This document shows positions 55,657 through 64,000 of a stretch of 64,000 nucleotides of DNA, piece by piece. Position numbers and translations under genes: made by a program. Below the pieces are notes generated by a model, which ran no database searches, was not told where the DNA came from, and was given only the letters and a program-made list of their open reading frames with translations. Positions within the stretch are counted from its first letter, which is position 1, and each line of letters opens with the position of its first letter. This DNA is from Chryseobacterium sediminis (GTDB lineage: Bacteria; Bacteroidota; Bacteroidia; Flavobacteriales; Weeksellaceae): positions 2,349,937 to 2,413,936 of the forward strand of contig NZ_VUNZ01000001.1 of NCBI RefSeq assembly GCF_008386505.1, written 5' to 3'.

Positions 55657-56832
55657 ATGAAAACAAAATTATTATTCCTTACATTTTTGGTCTCAATACT
55701 CCCCCAGGCACAAACGCTAAATTTTAAAAATCTCGCCAATATGTCTGTAGGCAGAGGTGCTGCAGCCAGTGTAATTGTGAATGATAATATCTATGTGAGT
55801 AATGGATATCAGGACAAGGGTGGTAATGCCAATTATATTGAAAAATATAATATTACGGATAACAAATGGAGCATTCTCAATACTACTCTATTCACCAAAA
55901 AATTTGCTAATTCGGAGACTTACAATAATAAAATTTATATTTTTAACGGGTGGGGAAACAGCCATCTCGAAATTGTAGATCTTGCAACCAATACCGTAAC
56001 GAAAGGAGCTGTTAATCGTTCCTATACAGGAAATGCAGGTTCTGCCCTCCATAACGGCAAAATATATGTATTTGGCGGTAGCGGACTGAATGGAGTGGCA
56101 ACCACTGTATTTTCTAATAGATTCCAGTATTATGATATTGCTTCAGATACATGGCATCCCTTGCCCAATATGCCCACAGCCAGAGAAACAAAGGGCAAAA
56201 TTGTGAATGACAAACTTTATGTTATTGGTGGTTTTAACGGTACCTCATCCCGCCTGATCAATGTTTTCGACCTCAACACTAATCTTTGGACCGATCAATA
56301 TACGATGCCTGCTGCTATATCCGGACATTCTTTAGCAGTATCCGGTAATAAAATTTTCATTGCAGGGGGATATAATAATCAAACTTTTCTGGCCTATTTT
56401 GATACTACAACCAATAAATTACATCAGCTGTCATCCAATATGATTCCCAGAAGACATGCTGCATTGGAAGTATATAACAATAAACTATACATCATTGGTG
56501 GAAGTACAACGTCTGTCACCAGCTCAGCTATTAAAAGCTTACAAGTGGCGGATATCAGCGAAAATGTACTCGCTGCAAATACGGACAATGATAATGGGAC
56601 ATTGGAGAAAAAGGTTCATACCAATGCAGACAGAGATGGTTTTGTAATCAGTAATAAAAATAACAGCAATCAATTTGAATACACTGTTTACTCCACGGAC
56701 GGAACCCGGATCACCAAAGGTTTTGCCTACTATAATAAAACGATAGATTTATCAAGAGTAAGACGCGGAAATTATATCTTCAGTTATAAAGATGAGAAAG
56801 GGGTTTTGCAACAGATTAAGGTTTTCAGATAA
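55657..56832 (+). CDS. secreted kelch-repeat protein, possibly T9SS-linked
   Basis: A 391-residue exported protein (signal MKTKLLFLTFLVSILPQAQ). Kelch-type beta-propeller repeats recur: NDNIYVSNGYQD, NGKIYVFGGSG, NDKLYVIGGFNG, GNKIFIAGGYNN and NNKLYIIGGST, with conserved Gly-Gly and Trp positions (NKWSIL, DTWHPLP, NLWTDQ). The last 65 residues (YTVYSTDGTRITKGFAYYNKT…RRGNYIFSYK…QIKVFR) resemble a T9SS type A domain but lack the YPNP opening. Probable surface or secreted binding protein; the partner is unknown. Confidence 0.82.
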   Translation: MKTKLLFLTFLVSILPQAQTLNFKNLANMSVGRGAAASVIVNDNIYVSNGYQDKGGNANYIEKYNITDNKWSILNTTLFTKKFANSETYNNKIYIFNGWGNSHLEIVDLATNTVTKGAVNRSYTGNAGSALHNGKIYVFGGSGLNGVATTVFSNRFQYYDIASDTWHPLPNMPTARETKGKIVNDKLYVIGGFNGTSSRLINVFDLNTNLWTDQYTMPAAISGHSLAVSGNKIFIAGGYNNQTFLAYFDTTTNKLHQLSSNMIPRRHAALEVYNNKLYIIGGSTTSVTSSAIKSLQVADISENVLAANTDNDNGTLEKKVHTNADRDGFVISNKNNSNQFEYTVYSTDGTRITKGFAYYNKTIDLSRVRRGNYIFSYKDEKGVLQQIKVFR

Positions 56833-56940
56833 TAATAACCTTAAACCTTATGATCAACTTCATCATGTGTTTCAAAAAATAATCCGGCGACAAATCAATG
56901 CAGAAGGCATAATTCAATCATTAAAAAACAAAACTTAAAC

Positions 56941-57420
56941 ATGAAAAGTGTAATCTTATTCTTTGCTATTTTATATTCATTAAATGTTTATTCACAAGAA
57001 AAACCCAATTATCCGGAGCCTGAAAAAGGAATGAAAAGAGTTGATCTTAAACTTCCAAAAATTGAAAATGACAAAGAATATAAAGTTGAAATAAGATTTG
57101 GAATTGAAATGGATGTTTCTGAATGCTCAGATATTAATAATTTTAGTTTTAATCGTAAGAATTTAGAAGAATGGTATGGCATATCCCCTTCCAGATTCCC
57201 CTATTATGTATTACCAAAAGAAATACCCGTAGAGGTTCTTACCTTTAACAAGCCTAATTGTGATGAAACCAAGAAAGTAAAAAAGAAAGTTTTAAGCTCT
57301 CAAAATTTTTTCAGAGAATATAATGGATATTATGCAATTCCATTTTATATTCCTGAAAAATGGACTGTTGAATACAGATTATGGAAAGTAAATAGTGAGT
57401 TTAAAAATGTAGAAAAATAA
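56941..57420 (+). CDS. ecotin-type serine protease inhibitor
   Basis: A 159-residue exported protein (signal ending NVYSQ). YPEPEKGMKRVDLKLP is a close match to the ecotin opening (YPQAEKGMKR…), and WTVEYRLWKVNSE matches the ecotin C-terminal strand (…VKYRVWKAEE). C62 and C107 fit the ecotin disulphide that holds the reactive loop. The reactive loop itself (about PVEVLTFNKPNC) is about four residues longer than in the E. coli protein, so the P1 residue is uncertain. Periplasmic protection against trypsin-like, elastase-like or host proteases is expected from the family. Confidence 0.85.
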   Translation: MKSVILFFAILYSLNVYSQEKPNYPEPEKGMKRVDLKLPKIENDKEYKVEIRFGIEMDVSECSDINNFSFNRKNLEEWYGISPSRFPYYVLPKEIPVEVLTFNKPNCDETKKVKKKVLSSQNFFREYNGYYAIPFYIPEKWTVEYRLWKVNSEFKNVEK

Positions 57421-57439
57421 CAATACTTGTAAACTACAA

Positions 57440-58534
57440 ATGGAAAGCACCTTTAAAAGCTACGAAGAAACAATAACCAGAAAGCACAGCATTGGTTTTA
57501 CTCCCAAATACAAAGAAGAATTCAGAACATTTGTCAACGAAACACTTTTCGTTGCCATCGCAGAAAAAACAGTTGAAAAACTGGGCTGGGATCTGGTTTA
57601 TAAAGGTGATAACAGCATTGAAGCAAAACGTAAAGATGTAGGCTGGATGAATGAACGCTGGACAGAAATTATCACTGCAAGCTATAAAAATGGTGAGGTT
57701 ACGGTAAAAAGTGAATCATTAGGTAACGAAATTTGGGATAACGGCAAAAACTCTAAAAGAGTTAAATTATTTATTTATGCTTATCAGGAAACCTTAAAAA
57801 CATTCAATCTACAAGCACTTAAGGATCTCGAAAAGGAAATAGAAAGAAAAAATAACTGGGATGATTATATAATTCCGGAAACCTTACCACAACCCAGACC
57901 CGTAAGAACTCCGAATATAGCAATACCGATTATTGGAGGCATATTCATTGCTTTAATCATGGGCTTTTTGGTAGCATTGCTTTCGCTAAAAGGACTATAC
58001 TTTATTGGTCTTTTTGAATTCCTTGTAGCAACGGCTCTTGTTTTTGTAATGAAATATTTAATTAAATTTTCAAATTATACTGACATTAACAAACTGCTAT
58101 ACCTGTTGGGGGGAATGGTTGTATTAACCTACATTTCAAATGAATATTTTCAATATGAAATAATTTTGAATTCAAACAATCTGGAAAGAATTGGATTTTG
58201 GAATTTTTTAAAAATAAGATTTTTACATGGCTTTACAATTAACAAAATAGATTTAGGCTGGATTGGATGGATCATTCTATGGATTGCACAACTCGGGCTC
58301 ACAGGTATTTTTGTTTACTTTAAGCTGGTCTCTGCACTTACAAAATATGTCATTGAAAGAGTACCGGTTGAAGTTGTTGATTTTGCATTTTATTATGCCG
58401 TTAAAGATAAATCCGAGGAAGAGATCAGAGCTGAACTTGCCAAAAAAGGATGGTCAGATGTACAATCTCAGAATGAAGTATTTGAAGCAATTGGAGGGCA
58501 TCAAAACGTAGTAACACTGAGTAGAATTAAATAA
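57440..58534 (+). CDS. multipass membrane protein of unknown function
   Basis: A 364-residue protein. Residues 1-130 are soluble and charged, with repeated aromatic/charged beta stretches (GWDLVYKGDNSIEAKRKD, WTEIITASYKNGEVTVKSE), followed by a proline hinge (PETLPQPRPVRTP) and four hydrophobic helices (about 155-175, 178-200, 215-235, 275-298). A short soluble tail ends KSEEEIRAELAKKGWSDVQSQ. No family was recognised. It starts 19 bases after the ecotin stop, so the two are likely co-transcribed. It could be a membrane sensor or scaffold. Confidence 0.7.
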   Translation: MESTFKSYEETITRKHSIGFTPKYKEEFRTFVNETLFVAIAEKTVEKLGWDLVYKGDNSIEAKRKDVGWMNERWTEIITASYKNGEVTVKSESLGNEIWDNGKNSKRVKLFIYAYQETLKTFNLQALKDLEKEIERKNNWDDYIIPETLPQPRPVRTPNIAIPIIGGIFIALIMGFLVALLSLKGLYFIGLFEFLVATALVFVMKYLIKFSNYTDINKLLYLLGGMVVLTYISNEYFQYEIILNSNNLERIGFWNFLKIRFLHGFTINKIDLGWIGWIILWIAQLGLTGIFVYFKLVSALTKYVIERVPVEVVDFAFYYAVKDKSEEEIRAELAKKGWSDVQSQNEVFEAIGGHQNVVTLSRIK

Positions 58535-58604
58535 ATTCTTTTGTAATAAAAAAAGAAAATATCATCTTTGACTTAGCAGATCAACTACATTTAATAAAAG
58601 ATAT

Positions 58605-59264
58605 ATGAAAAAAGCATTTGAATTTCTCACTCATTTAAAAGAAAATAACAATAGGGAGTGGTTTGCAAAGCACAAATCTGAATACGACTCAATCGTAAAA
58701 CAAAACAAAGTTTTTTTTACTCAGATCTACAATGAACTCCAGGAGCATGATCAGCTCAAGGGAATTCATATTTTCAGAATTTACAATGACGTTCGTTTTT
58801 CAAAAGACAAAACACCTTATAAACCCTATTTCGGAGTTGGATATTCCCGTTCAAAACCTATGCTGAGGGGTGGATATTATATTCAGCTGGAACCCGGCAA
58901 CAGTTTTGTAGGCGGTGGCTTTTGGGGTCCGGAAGCTAAGGATCTGCTTCGTATTCGTAAAGAATTTGAAATCAGCAGCACAGAAATTGAAAAAATTATC
59001 TCTGACCAGACTTTTATAAAATATTTTGGAGAACTCAAAGGCGATTCTGTAAAAACAGCGCCACGGGGTTTTGATAAAAATCATCCGGCTATAGATTTAA
59101 TCAGGAAAAAGCAATTTCTGGTGATGCGAAAATTTACGGATAAGGAAGTTTTATCTAACAATTTTCAAAAAGAAATCCTTCTCACTTTATTGGCAATGCG
59201 TCCCTTTTTTGATTATATGAGTGAGGTACTTACGACGGATCTTAACGGAGAACTTTTGTTTTAA
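58605..59264 (+). CDS. DUF2461-family protein
   Basis: A 219-residue cytoplasmic protein. The family pattern appears as FEFLTHLKENNNREWFAKHKSEYD near the start, IFRIYNDVRFSKDKTPYKP in the middle and GGYYIQLEPGNSFVGGGFW. These are the usual conserved positions of DUF2461, whose biochemical role is unknown. CATCTTTG, one mismatch from a -7 box, lies 40 bases before the ATG. It ends in LTTDLNGELLF with no membrane helix. Confidence 0.85.
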   Translation: MKKAFEFLTHLKENNNREWFAKHKSEYDSIVKQNKVFFTQIYNELQEHDQLKGIHIFRIYNDVRFSKDKTPYKPYFGVGYSRSKPMLRGGYYIQLEPGNSFVGGGFWGPEAKDLLRIRKEFEISSTEIEKIISDQTFIKYFGELKGDSVKTAPRGFDKNHPAIDLIRKKQFLVMRKFTDKEVLSNNFQKEILLTLLAMRPFFDYMSEVLTTDLNGELLF

Positions 59265-59415
59265 GCAAACTCTACCGTTCTGAAAACCAAAGCGGTTTTT
59301 TATACAATCTACCACAAAAGGGTTATTGACAGGTAAACTTATGCTGAGTAATTTTGGTCATTGAATGTGTAAATAAGGCATTCTCAGAAAATTACTAACC
59401 ATAAAAACTCACGCC

Positions 59416-60204
59416 ATGTTATCAAATACCGGAACCGTTTCATTGTATCTATACCTATTCTTTATAGTGATAGGTTTGCTGTCCATTTTTATCGCGTATT
59501 ATCTGATAAAGAAAGGAAGCCTAGATCCTGATAAACTTGAGAAATTTTTAAGCTACTTCAAATGGGTTATCATCACTCTTGCCGTAAGCACTGTCACCTT
59601 AATTGTGAGCGACCTCTTCAAGGAAAGAGATCAGGATATTAAAGAACTTGAATATTTTGATAAGTACGTAAATGATGTTAAAAGCGAAGACCGCCCGCTG
59701 GTAAGGCTCCAGCTTGCCAAATACCTTTCTATAGTTGCTCCAAGCGGTGAAATGAAAAAATCCTGGACCAATTATTATGACACCATTAAAAAAGAATATG
59801 ACGACTATATAGAAGCACAGAATAACCTGAAAAAGGATTCAGCGATTGTGAATCCAACTCCCCAACAAATAAAACAAACTGATGAAAACAAAAGAAAAGT
59901 AGAATTATTTGAGACTCCTTTATCAAGCAATAATGCTGAATGGTTTATTATAGCAGCAGGTGACAATGATATAAACGGTGCCAATATCAATCTTGACAAA
60001 GCAATTAAGATCAATCATAATTCAACTATTATAAAAAAAGGTGGTTCATTCAGAACAGTTCTGATGGGGTATTTTTCAAAAACTGAAGCAGAATCACAGT
60101 TAGAAAAGGTCCGAAATGAAGTTAATCCTATGTCATATATTGTCAGAAAAGCTACCTGGTGCAATACAATTGAAAGAGGCAGCGATTGTCTGATCTGTAA
60201 ATAA
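59416..60204 (+). CDS. membrane protein with a SPOR-like C-terminal domain
   Basis: A 262-residue protein with two N-terminal helices (about 9-30 and 49-67), a charged linker (about 70-165) and a C-terminal region that looks like a SPOR domain: EWFIIAAGDND, then FRTVLMGYFSKTEAESQLEKV, then SYIVRKATWCN. SPOR domains bind glycan strands of peptidoglycan lacking stem peptides. The orientation of the domain, periplasm or cytoplasm, is not certain from the helices. Function unknown; the SPOR call is by pattern only. Confidence 0.6.
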   Translation: MLSNTGTVSLYLYLFFIVIGLLSIFIAYYLIKKGSLDPDKLEKFLSYFKWVIITLAVSTVTLIVSDLFKERDQDIKELEYFDKYVNDVKSEDRPLVRLQLAKYLSIVAPSGEMKKSWTNYYDTIKKEYDDYIEAQNNLKKDSAIVNPTPQQIKQTDENKRKVELFETPLSSNNAEWFIIAAGDNDINGANINLDKAIKINHNSTIIKKGGSFRTVLMGYFSKTEAESQLEKVRNEVNPMSYIVRKATWCNTIERGSDCLICK

Positions 60205-60227
60205 AAACATTTAGAAATTTTCATATG

Positions 60228-60254
60228 CCGTTCTGTTTTTACAGAGCGGTTTTT
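60228..60254 (+). terminator. terminator after the SPOR-like gene
   Basis: CCGTTCTGT (60228-60236) pairs with ACAGAGCGG (60241-60249) with a TTTT loop and a T tract after. Confidence 0.85.
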
Positions 60255-60394
60255 ATTTTGGATTCTTATTAAGAAAGAAAGTCAGATTGAACTTTTAAAT
60301 ACTATTCAGACTTTACAGTGTACAGAATAGTATTTGGAGTACAGAAAAAAAGAGTTCTAAATTTTTGTATTTTGCATCCCACTAAAAACAATAC

Positions 60395-61363
60395 ATGAAA
60401 ATAAAAATCTTCCTGCTTCTTCTACTCATTATCAACACAGTCAAAGCACAAGGCACAGAGAAAATAGCCATTCCGAATAGAGTTGTTTATAATTATGCTG
60501 ATGATAAAATAAATGAAAAAGCAAAAAAACTACTTACTGAAGGCCTTACAAATACAACCAATTATAATCTGCTGGGTGATAATTTAATTATAGGTCCAAC
60601 GCTTTGGAAAAGGTTTAAAAATCTTGAAAGTCTAAAAAGCATTCCGGACAGTGTAATTTTTCATATTGACGATATGGAAATAGAAGGAAAAATGTCCAAG
60701 ACCCTGAAAGACTCCAAAAAGATTTGGGAAGAAGTTAAAAAGGAAGTTTCAGGAAAATATCAGATCCGAAAAGCCAATGAAGATGAATTAAAATATTATT
60801 GGTCTACCATTTCATTTGATATTGAAGAACCTTTATTTATACTGCAAACCGAAAACCATCTGTATATTTTAAATTTTCTCAAAAAAAGTATGAAATTATT
60901 CTGGCTGGATGAGTTTCCCAATAAAAATGCTTACAACAATCCTATTGACAATGGAACCTATACAACAGATGGAACTTTCAAAACATATAAAAATGGAAAT
61001 GAAGTTTATATTACCGATAAAGGAAACAAAGAAACCAGCCTCGAGAAAGTAATATTGCTAAGCAGTGATCCTGATTTACAGAACAATTCTTCTGTCGAGG
61101 ACATGAAATCTGTTATCGAAAAAACGAATAGAATTTTTGAAAGTTTATTTAAAAACTCTAAAAAAGAAGGAAAAATAATGGTTCAGTTTGAGTTGGGAGA
61201 AAAGAAAAACGAAATTCAATTTGCCGTTAAGGATGACCTTGACTTAGAACTTATGAAAGAATTTGAAAAACAGGTTAATAAAGAAGAATATCCGCATACA
61301 AAGAAAAATACCATAAAATTTCAGTTGATTTATAAGGTTAATTCTTACAATGATACGGAGTAA
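60395..61363 (+). CDS. exported protein of unknown function
   Basis: A 322-residue protein with a signal peptide (MKIKIFLLLLLIINTVKAQ) and no lipobox, so periplasmic or secreted. The mature part is charged and rich in Lys and Glu; residues 230-260 (KSVIEKTNRIFESLFKN) may form a helix. No domain was recognised. A TATTTTGC stretch near 60367 resembles a -7 box shifted by one base. It is followed by another exported protein 50 bases downstream. Confidence 0.7.
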   Translation: MKIKIFLLLLLIINTVKAQGTEKIAIPNRVVYNYADDKINEKAKKLLTEGLTNTTNYNLLGDNLIIGPTLWKRFKNLESLKSIPDSVIFHIDDMEIEGKMSKTLKDSKKIWEEVKKEVSGKYQIRKANEDELKYYWSTISFDIEEPLFILQTENHLYILNFLKKSMKLFWLDEFPNKNAYNNPIDNGTYTTDGTFKTYKNGNEVYITDKGNKETSLEKVILLSSDPDLQNNSSVEDMKSVIEKTNRIFESLFKNSKKEGKIMVQFELGEKKNEIQFAVKDDLDLELMKEFEKQVNKEEYPHTKKNTIKFQLIYKVNSYNDTE

Positions 61364-61413
61364 ATTATCTTCAATTTCTGTAATTTAGCCCCAGAAAAAC
61401 TAATACAAAATTC

Positions 61414-62055
61414 ATGAAACACTCTATTTTATTTTACCTACTTTTTATGTTCAGCATCGCGGCCGGACAGGAAAAAGAATATCAATCTATAAAAAAGGGA
61501 GATTTTCCTGAAGGCGTTTATATGACCCTGGAAGATGTTTTGAATAAAAAACCGTCTTCCACCGAAGAAATATATTTCAAAGCCTGTGAAAAATGTGATT
61601 CTCTTAATCTACCGGAAAAAGCTTTTTTTTATTTTAAGCAAAAGGATAAAAGGGTTAAGTTCCCGCTGGCTGTTTCGCATAAAGGAGAAATGTATTTTCA
61701 GACCTATAGAAAGTATACCAATAGAGACGACAAGGGATATGATCCAGACCAATATTCAAGATTTTGTAAAGTTATCAACTATGGAAGATTCATTTATTTT
61801 GAGGAAAATATGAAAGGGCTATGGTCGAAGGCATTCTTAGGCGCATTAAGTCCTCTTACCTACTCCATCAATGGAAAAACTAAAGGAATTGTTTTAGATT
61901 TAGAAAATAAAGAATTTAATATTCTCCAAAACTGTGATGATTTGAATGATTTCCTATCAGCCCATAATATTCCTGAAATTCAATGTAACTCAGAAACTTA
62001 TACTATTGCAGATTTGAGAGCAAAAATTGAAGAAATCAATCTGCCATATCGCTAG
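61414..62055 (+). CDS. exported protein of unknown function
   Basis: A 213-residue protein with a signal peptide (MKHSILFYLLFMFSIAAGQ). The mature region opens YQSIKKGDFPEGVYMTLEDVLNKKPSS, with an internal CEKC pair and two more cysteines (SRFCKV and NCDDL). The region between 60 and 160 looks like a small beta-rich fold. It may share a transcript with the previous gene. The family was not recognised. Confidence 0.7.
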   Translation: MKHSILFYLLFMFSIAAGQEKEYQSIKKGDFPEGVYMTLEDVLNKKPSSTEEIYFKACEKCDSLNLPEKAFFYFKQKDKRVKFPLAVSHKGEMYFQTYRKYTNRDDKGYDPDQYSRFCKVINYGRFIYFEENMKGLWSKAFLGALSPLTYSINGKTKGIVLDLENKEFNILQNCDDLNDFLSAHNIPEIQCNSETYTIADLRAKIEEINLPYR

Positions 62056-62133
62056 CCTACAGCTAGGTTTATATTGACAATATTTTCAAAGCACTTTAGA
62101 ATAACCAATCCTCCAATCACTTATAAATAAAAA

Positions 62134-62673
62134 ATGAAAAAAATAATATTAGACCTTGCCACAACTTTAGACGGATTTATTGAAGGACCCAATGGAGAAA
62201 CAGATTGGTGTATCATGGATGATGATATGGATTTTGATGGATTTCTGGAAGGAATAGACACCATTTTTTACGGAAGAGTAAGCTATGATGCATGGGGAAA
62301 TTATCAGCCGGAAGAAAATGCAGGTCCGGAAGAGCAAAAACTTTGGGAAGCTGTTCATTCAAAAAATAAATTTGTGTTTTCCAGTCAAAACAGAGAAGAT
62401 GAAAATGCCGTTTTTATCAGTTCTGATATTATAGAAAAAGTTTCCGAAATAAAAAACCAGGGAGGAAAAGACATCTGGCTGTATGGAGGAGCGAGTCTTA
62501 TCAAAACATTTATCCAACTTAATCTTATTGATACCTACAGAATATCTGTTCATCCCATTGCTTTAGGAAAAGGGAAACCTCTTTTTGAAGATTTAAAGGA
62601 AAAATTAAATTTAAAACTAACAGCGACCAACGTTTTTAAATCGGGTGTGGTACAACTTATTTACGAAGCTTAA
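62134..62673 (+). CDS. RibD C-terminal/dihydrofolate reductase-fold protein
   Basis: A 179-residue cytoplasmic protein of the RibD-C family (a DHFR-like NADPH-binding fold). Evidence: KIILDLATTLDGFIEGPNGETDW at the start, DTIFYGRVSYDAW, and DIWLYGGASLIKTFIQLNLIDTYRISVHPIALGKGKPLF, the usual nucleotide-binding and closing motifs. Stand-alone members are rarely true DHFR; the substrate is uncertain. The gene stands alone between exported proteins and small membrane proteins. Confidence 0.87.
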   Translation: MKKIILDLATTLDGFIEGPNGETDWCIMDDDMDFDGFLEGIDTIFYGRVSYDAWGNYQPEENAGPEEQKLWEAVHSKNKFVFSSQNREDENAVFISSDIIEKVSEIKNQGGKDIWLYGGASLIKTFIQLNLIDTYRISVHPIALGKGKPLFEDLKEKLNLKLTATNVFKSGVVQLIYEA

Positions 62674-62721
62674 TCTTAAAAATATCTATCAGTTCAAAGT
62701 AAATACTTTGAAAAATATAAA

Positions 62722-63243
62722 ATGAAAAAAATCATTGCCATCACCTCCGTTGTCTTAATCCTGACCCTTTATAACTATCCTATTTTTGACGATAAAAAGA
62801 TCACATTTGCTGTTATTTTTCTGTGCTTTGTTGTTATTGTATTTTCAGTAGCAAAACTCTATTCTGGCGAAAAAGAGGATTACGAAGCTTTTGAAAAAGA
62901 AATGGACAGGCTGCATGAAGATAATGGGATATTTGAATATACAAACGATGGGTTTTATTTTAAACAAAAAAATATAACAGAGTTTATAAAATGGGATGAA
63001 ATTATTTTAATATATTCTTTCCATATTCCATCTCCATTCAGTGAGAGAAAACAATCCGGGCTGGAAATTATTACCGATAGAAAAAGTTATGAATTTGATG
63101 ATACTGTAACACCCGGAATAGTGAAACTGTCCGATCAGCTTTATGGCAATCTTCCAAACTACACAATGAATTCACCAACAATCAGAGTTAATAACTTTGG
63201 CCTTGTGAAAACAAAATTGTATGAAAGAAAACCTCCACAATAA
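62722..63243 (+). CDS. small membrane protein with PH-like domain
   Basis: A 173-residue protein with two N-terminal helices (about 4-20 and 28-46), then a soluble region with FEYTNDGFYFKQKNITEFIKWDEIILIYSF, a pattern of bacterial PH-like (YcxB-type) domains. The end is charged (KLYERKPPQ). It overlaps the next gene by 23 bases. No function assigned. Confidence 0.6.
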   Translation: MKKIIAITSVVLILTLYNYPIFDDKKITFAVIFLCFVVIVFSVAKLYSGEKEDYEAFEKEMDRLHEDNGIFEYTNDGFYFKQKNITEFIKWDEIILIYSFHIPSPFSERKQSGLEIITDRKSYEFDDTVTPGIVKLSDQLYGNLPNYTMNSPTIRVNNFGLVKTKLYERKPPQ

Positions 63244-63736
63244 TCTATCATTCGTGCCAACCATCATAAGAATAAAAAACAAAACCAATTGGCTGGTCGC
63301 ATTTATCACGAGTGTTGGCTTACTCATTTTGTTTTGTATAATTCTTATTATCATTTTTACCGGACTTCAGTCTGCAAGTTTTATCACTTTGACGCTTCCT
63401 TTTGGCGCTTTCTTTATTCTTATTTTATATATATGGTTGTGGAATAATTTCGGAAAAACAGTTCTTACCATTGACCACGGAAGTCTGACTGTACAATATA
63501 AAAATAAATTATTCACAAGTCCTAAAACCTATCTGAAAGAAGAAACAGATCGTATTGAAACGAAAAATTTTGAAGTAGAAAAACATCAATTGGGTGTCCG
63601 TTATCATTTTTCTCTAAGTGGTTCAACATATTCTGTTATTCTTATACAAAAAGACACAGAAATACGAATTGTAGACTGGGTCACAAAAGATAAGGCAGAT
63701 GAAATCGCAGGTGAATTAAAAAGAATGTGGTATTAA
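63221..63736 (+). CDS. small membrane protein with PH-like domain
   Basis: A 171-residue protein with two helices (about 26-48 and 55-73) and a C-terminal beta-rich part (KTVLTIDHGSLTVQYKNKLF, VRYHFSLSGSTYSVIL). The fold looks like the preceding protein, so the two may be a duplicated pair or partners. The ATG at 63221 lies 23 bases inside the previous gene; an in-frame GTG at 63254 is an alternative. No function assigned. Confidence 0.6.
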   Translation: MKENLHNNLSFVPTIIRIKNKTNWLVAFITSVGLLILFCIILIIIFTGLQSASFITLTLPFGAFFILILYIWLWNNFGKTVLTIDHGSLTVQYKNKLFTSPKTYLKEETDRIETKNFEVEKHQLGVRYHFSLSGSTYSVILIQKDTEIRIVDWVTKDKADEIAGELKRMWY

Positions 63737-63819
63737 AATCCTCCAATCATTCATCATCAAAAATATTTCTACTCCATGTAATATTACCACACTTAAAAGT
63801 GTCTTATTTGAAAAAATAC

Positions 63820-64000
63820 ATGAAGTCTATTGTAACCTGCCTTATTTTACTGCTTGCAGCCAGCCCTCTTTTTTCTCAAAAATCCGAAACGTTGGAACAA
63901 TTATTCTCAACGTATGAAAAAGCCGGCCTGTTCAGCGGTTCTATTCTGATTGCTGAAAAAGTTATGGCTATAGAAATGCGCCTAAAAAACGGAGTCTATG
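63820..64000 (+). CDS. probable serine hydrolase (beta-lactamase class C-like), frameshifted, 3' end outside window
   Basis: The start ATG 63820 opens a signal peptide (MKSIVTCLILLLAASPLFSQ) and the mature part reads LEQLFSTYEKAGLFSGSILIAEK, the usual beginning of penicillin-binding-like serine hydrolases. After AEK the frame goes on as VMAIEMRLK. The next frame instead reads KSYGYRNAPKKRSL, a normal continuation for the family (typical GYGYRN…). Around seven residues plus one frame seem missing, perhaps by deletion between two GAAAAAG copies. Either a sequencing error or a broken gene. Confidence 0.6.
   Translation, partial: MKSIVTCLILLLAASPLFSQKSETLEQLFSTYEKAGLFSGSILIAEKVMAIEMRLKNGVY

Overview
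The window is AT-rich, densely packed chromosome from a member of the Bacteroidota, most likely a Chryseobacterium-like flavobacterium (Weeksellaceae). The evidence is SusC/SusD outer-membrane pairs, type IX secretion (T9SS) C-terminal sorting domains, a TamB/TamL pair, a fused cbb3 oxidase CcoN-CcoO protein, and many flavobacterial -7 boxes of the form TAnnTTTG. No tRNA, rRNA, CRISPR array, transposase or integrase gene was recognised. Family names come from reading the proteins, not from database searches.

Layout. 1-1.85 kb: end of a cbb3 oxidase operon (ccoNO, ccoP). 2.1-10.4 kb: tamB, tamL and a YihY-family membrane protein, probably one transcript. 10.5-12.3 kb: argS. 12.4-27.2 kb: three SusC/SusD pairs on the minus strand; the first two are close paralogues, and none has a glycoside hydrolase or regulator beside it. 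27.4-34.1 kb: housekeeping genes (rnhB, yidC, pyrG, a YceI protein, radA). 34.1-41.9 kb: an intergenic repeat, an AcpH-like protein, a DUF6702-like protein, a T9SS-exported subtilisin-like protease, a HupE/UreJ-like protein and an M1 peptidase.

42.0-44.7 kb is the most unusual part. Two tandem copies of a complete small transcription unit each encode a 44-45-residue peptide with a double-glycine leader and a four-cysteine core. The copies share the -7 box, the 5' leader hairpin and the terminator. They converge on a LytTR-type two-component system. That system is divergently transcribed from an operon for carboxylate uptake (DUF2490 protein, CitMHS transporter, dicarboxylate symporter, TerC), which runs to 48.7 kb. 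groES and groEL follow.

50.7-64 kb looks accessory. A T9SS-exported Ycf48-like repeat protein lies between groEL and a duplicated copy of the groEL 3' end and terminator. Beyond it are a zinc-ribbon protein, a lipoprotein gene bounded by integron-cassette-like inverted sequences, a SUKH-like protein, a kelch protein, an ecotin-type protease inhibitor, several secreted or membrane proteins of unknown function, a RibD/DHFR-fold reductase, two small membrane proteins, and the start of a probable serine hydrolase gene that appears frameshifted.
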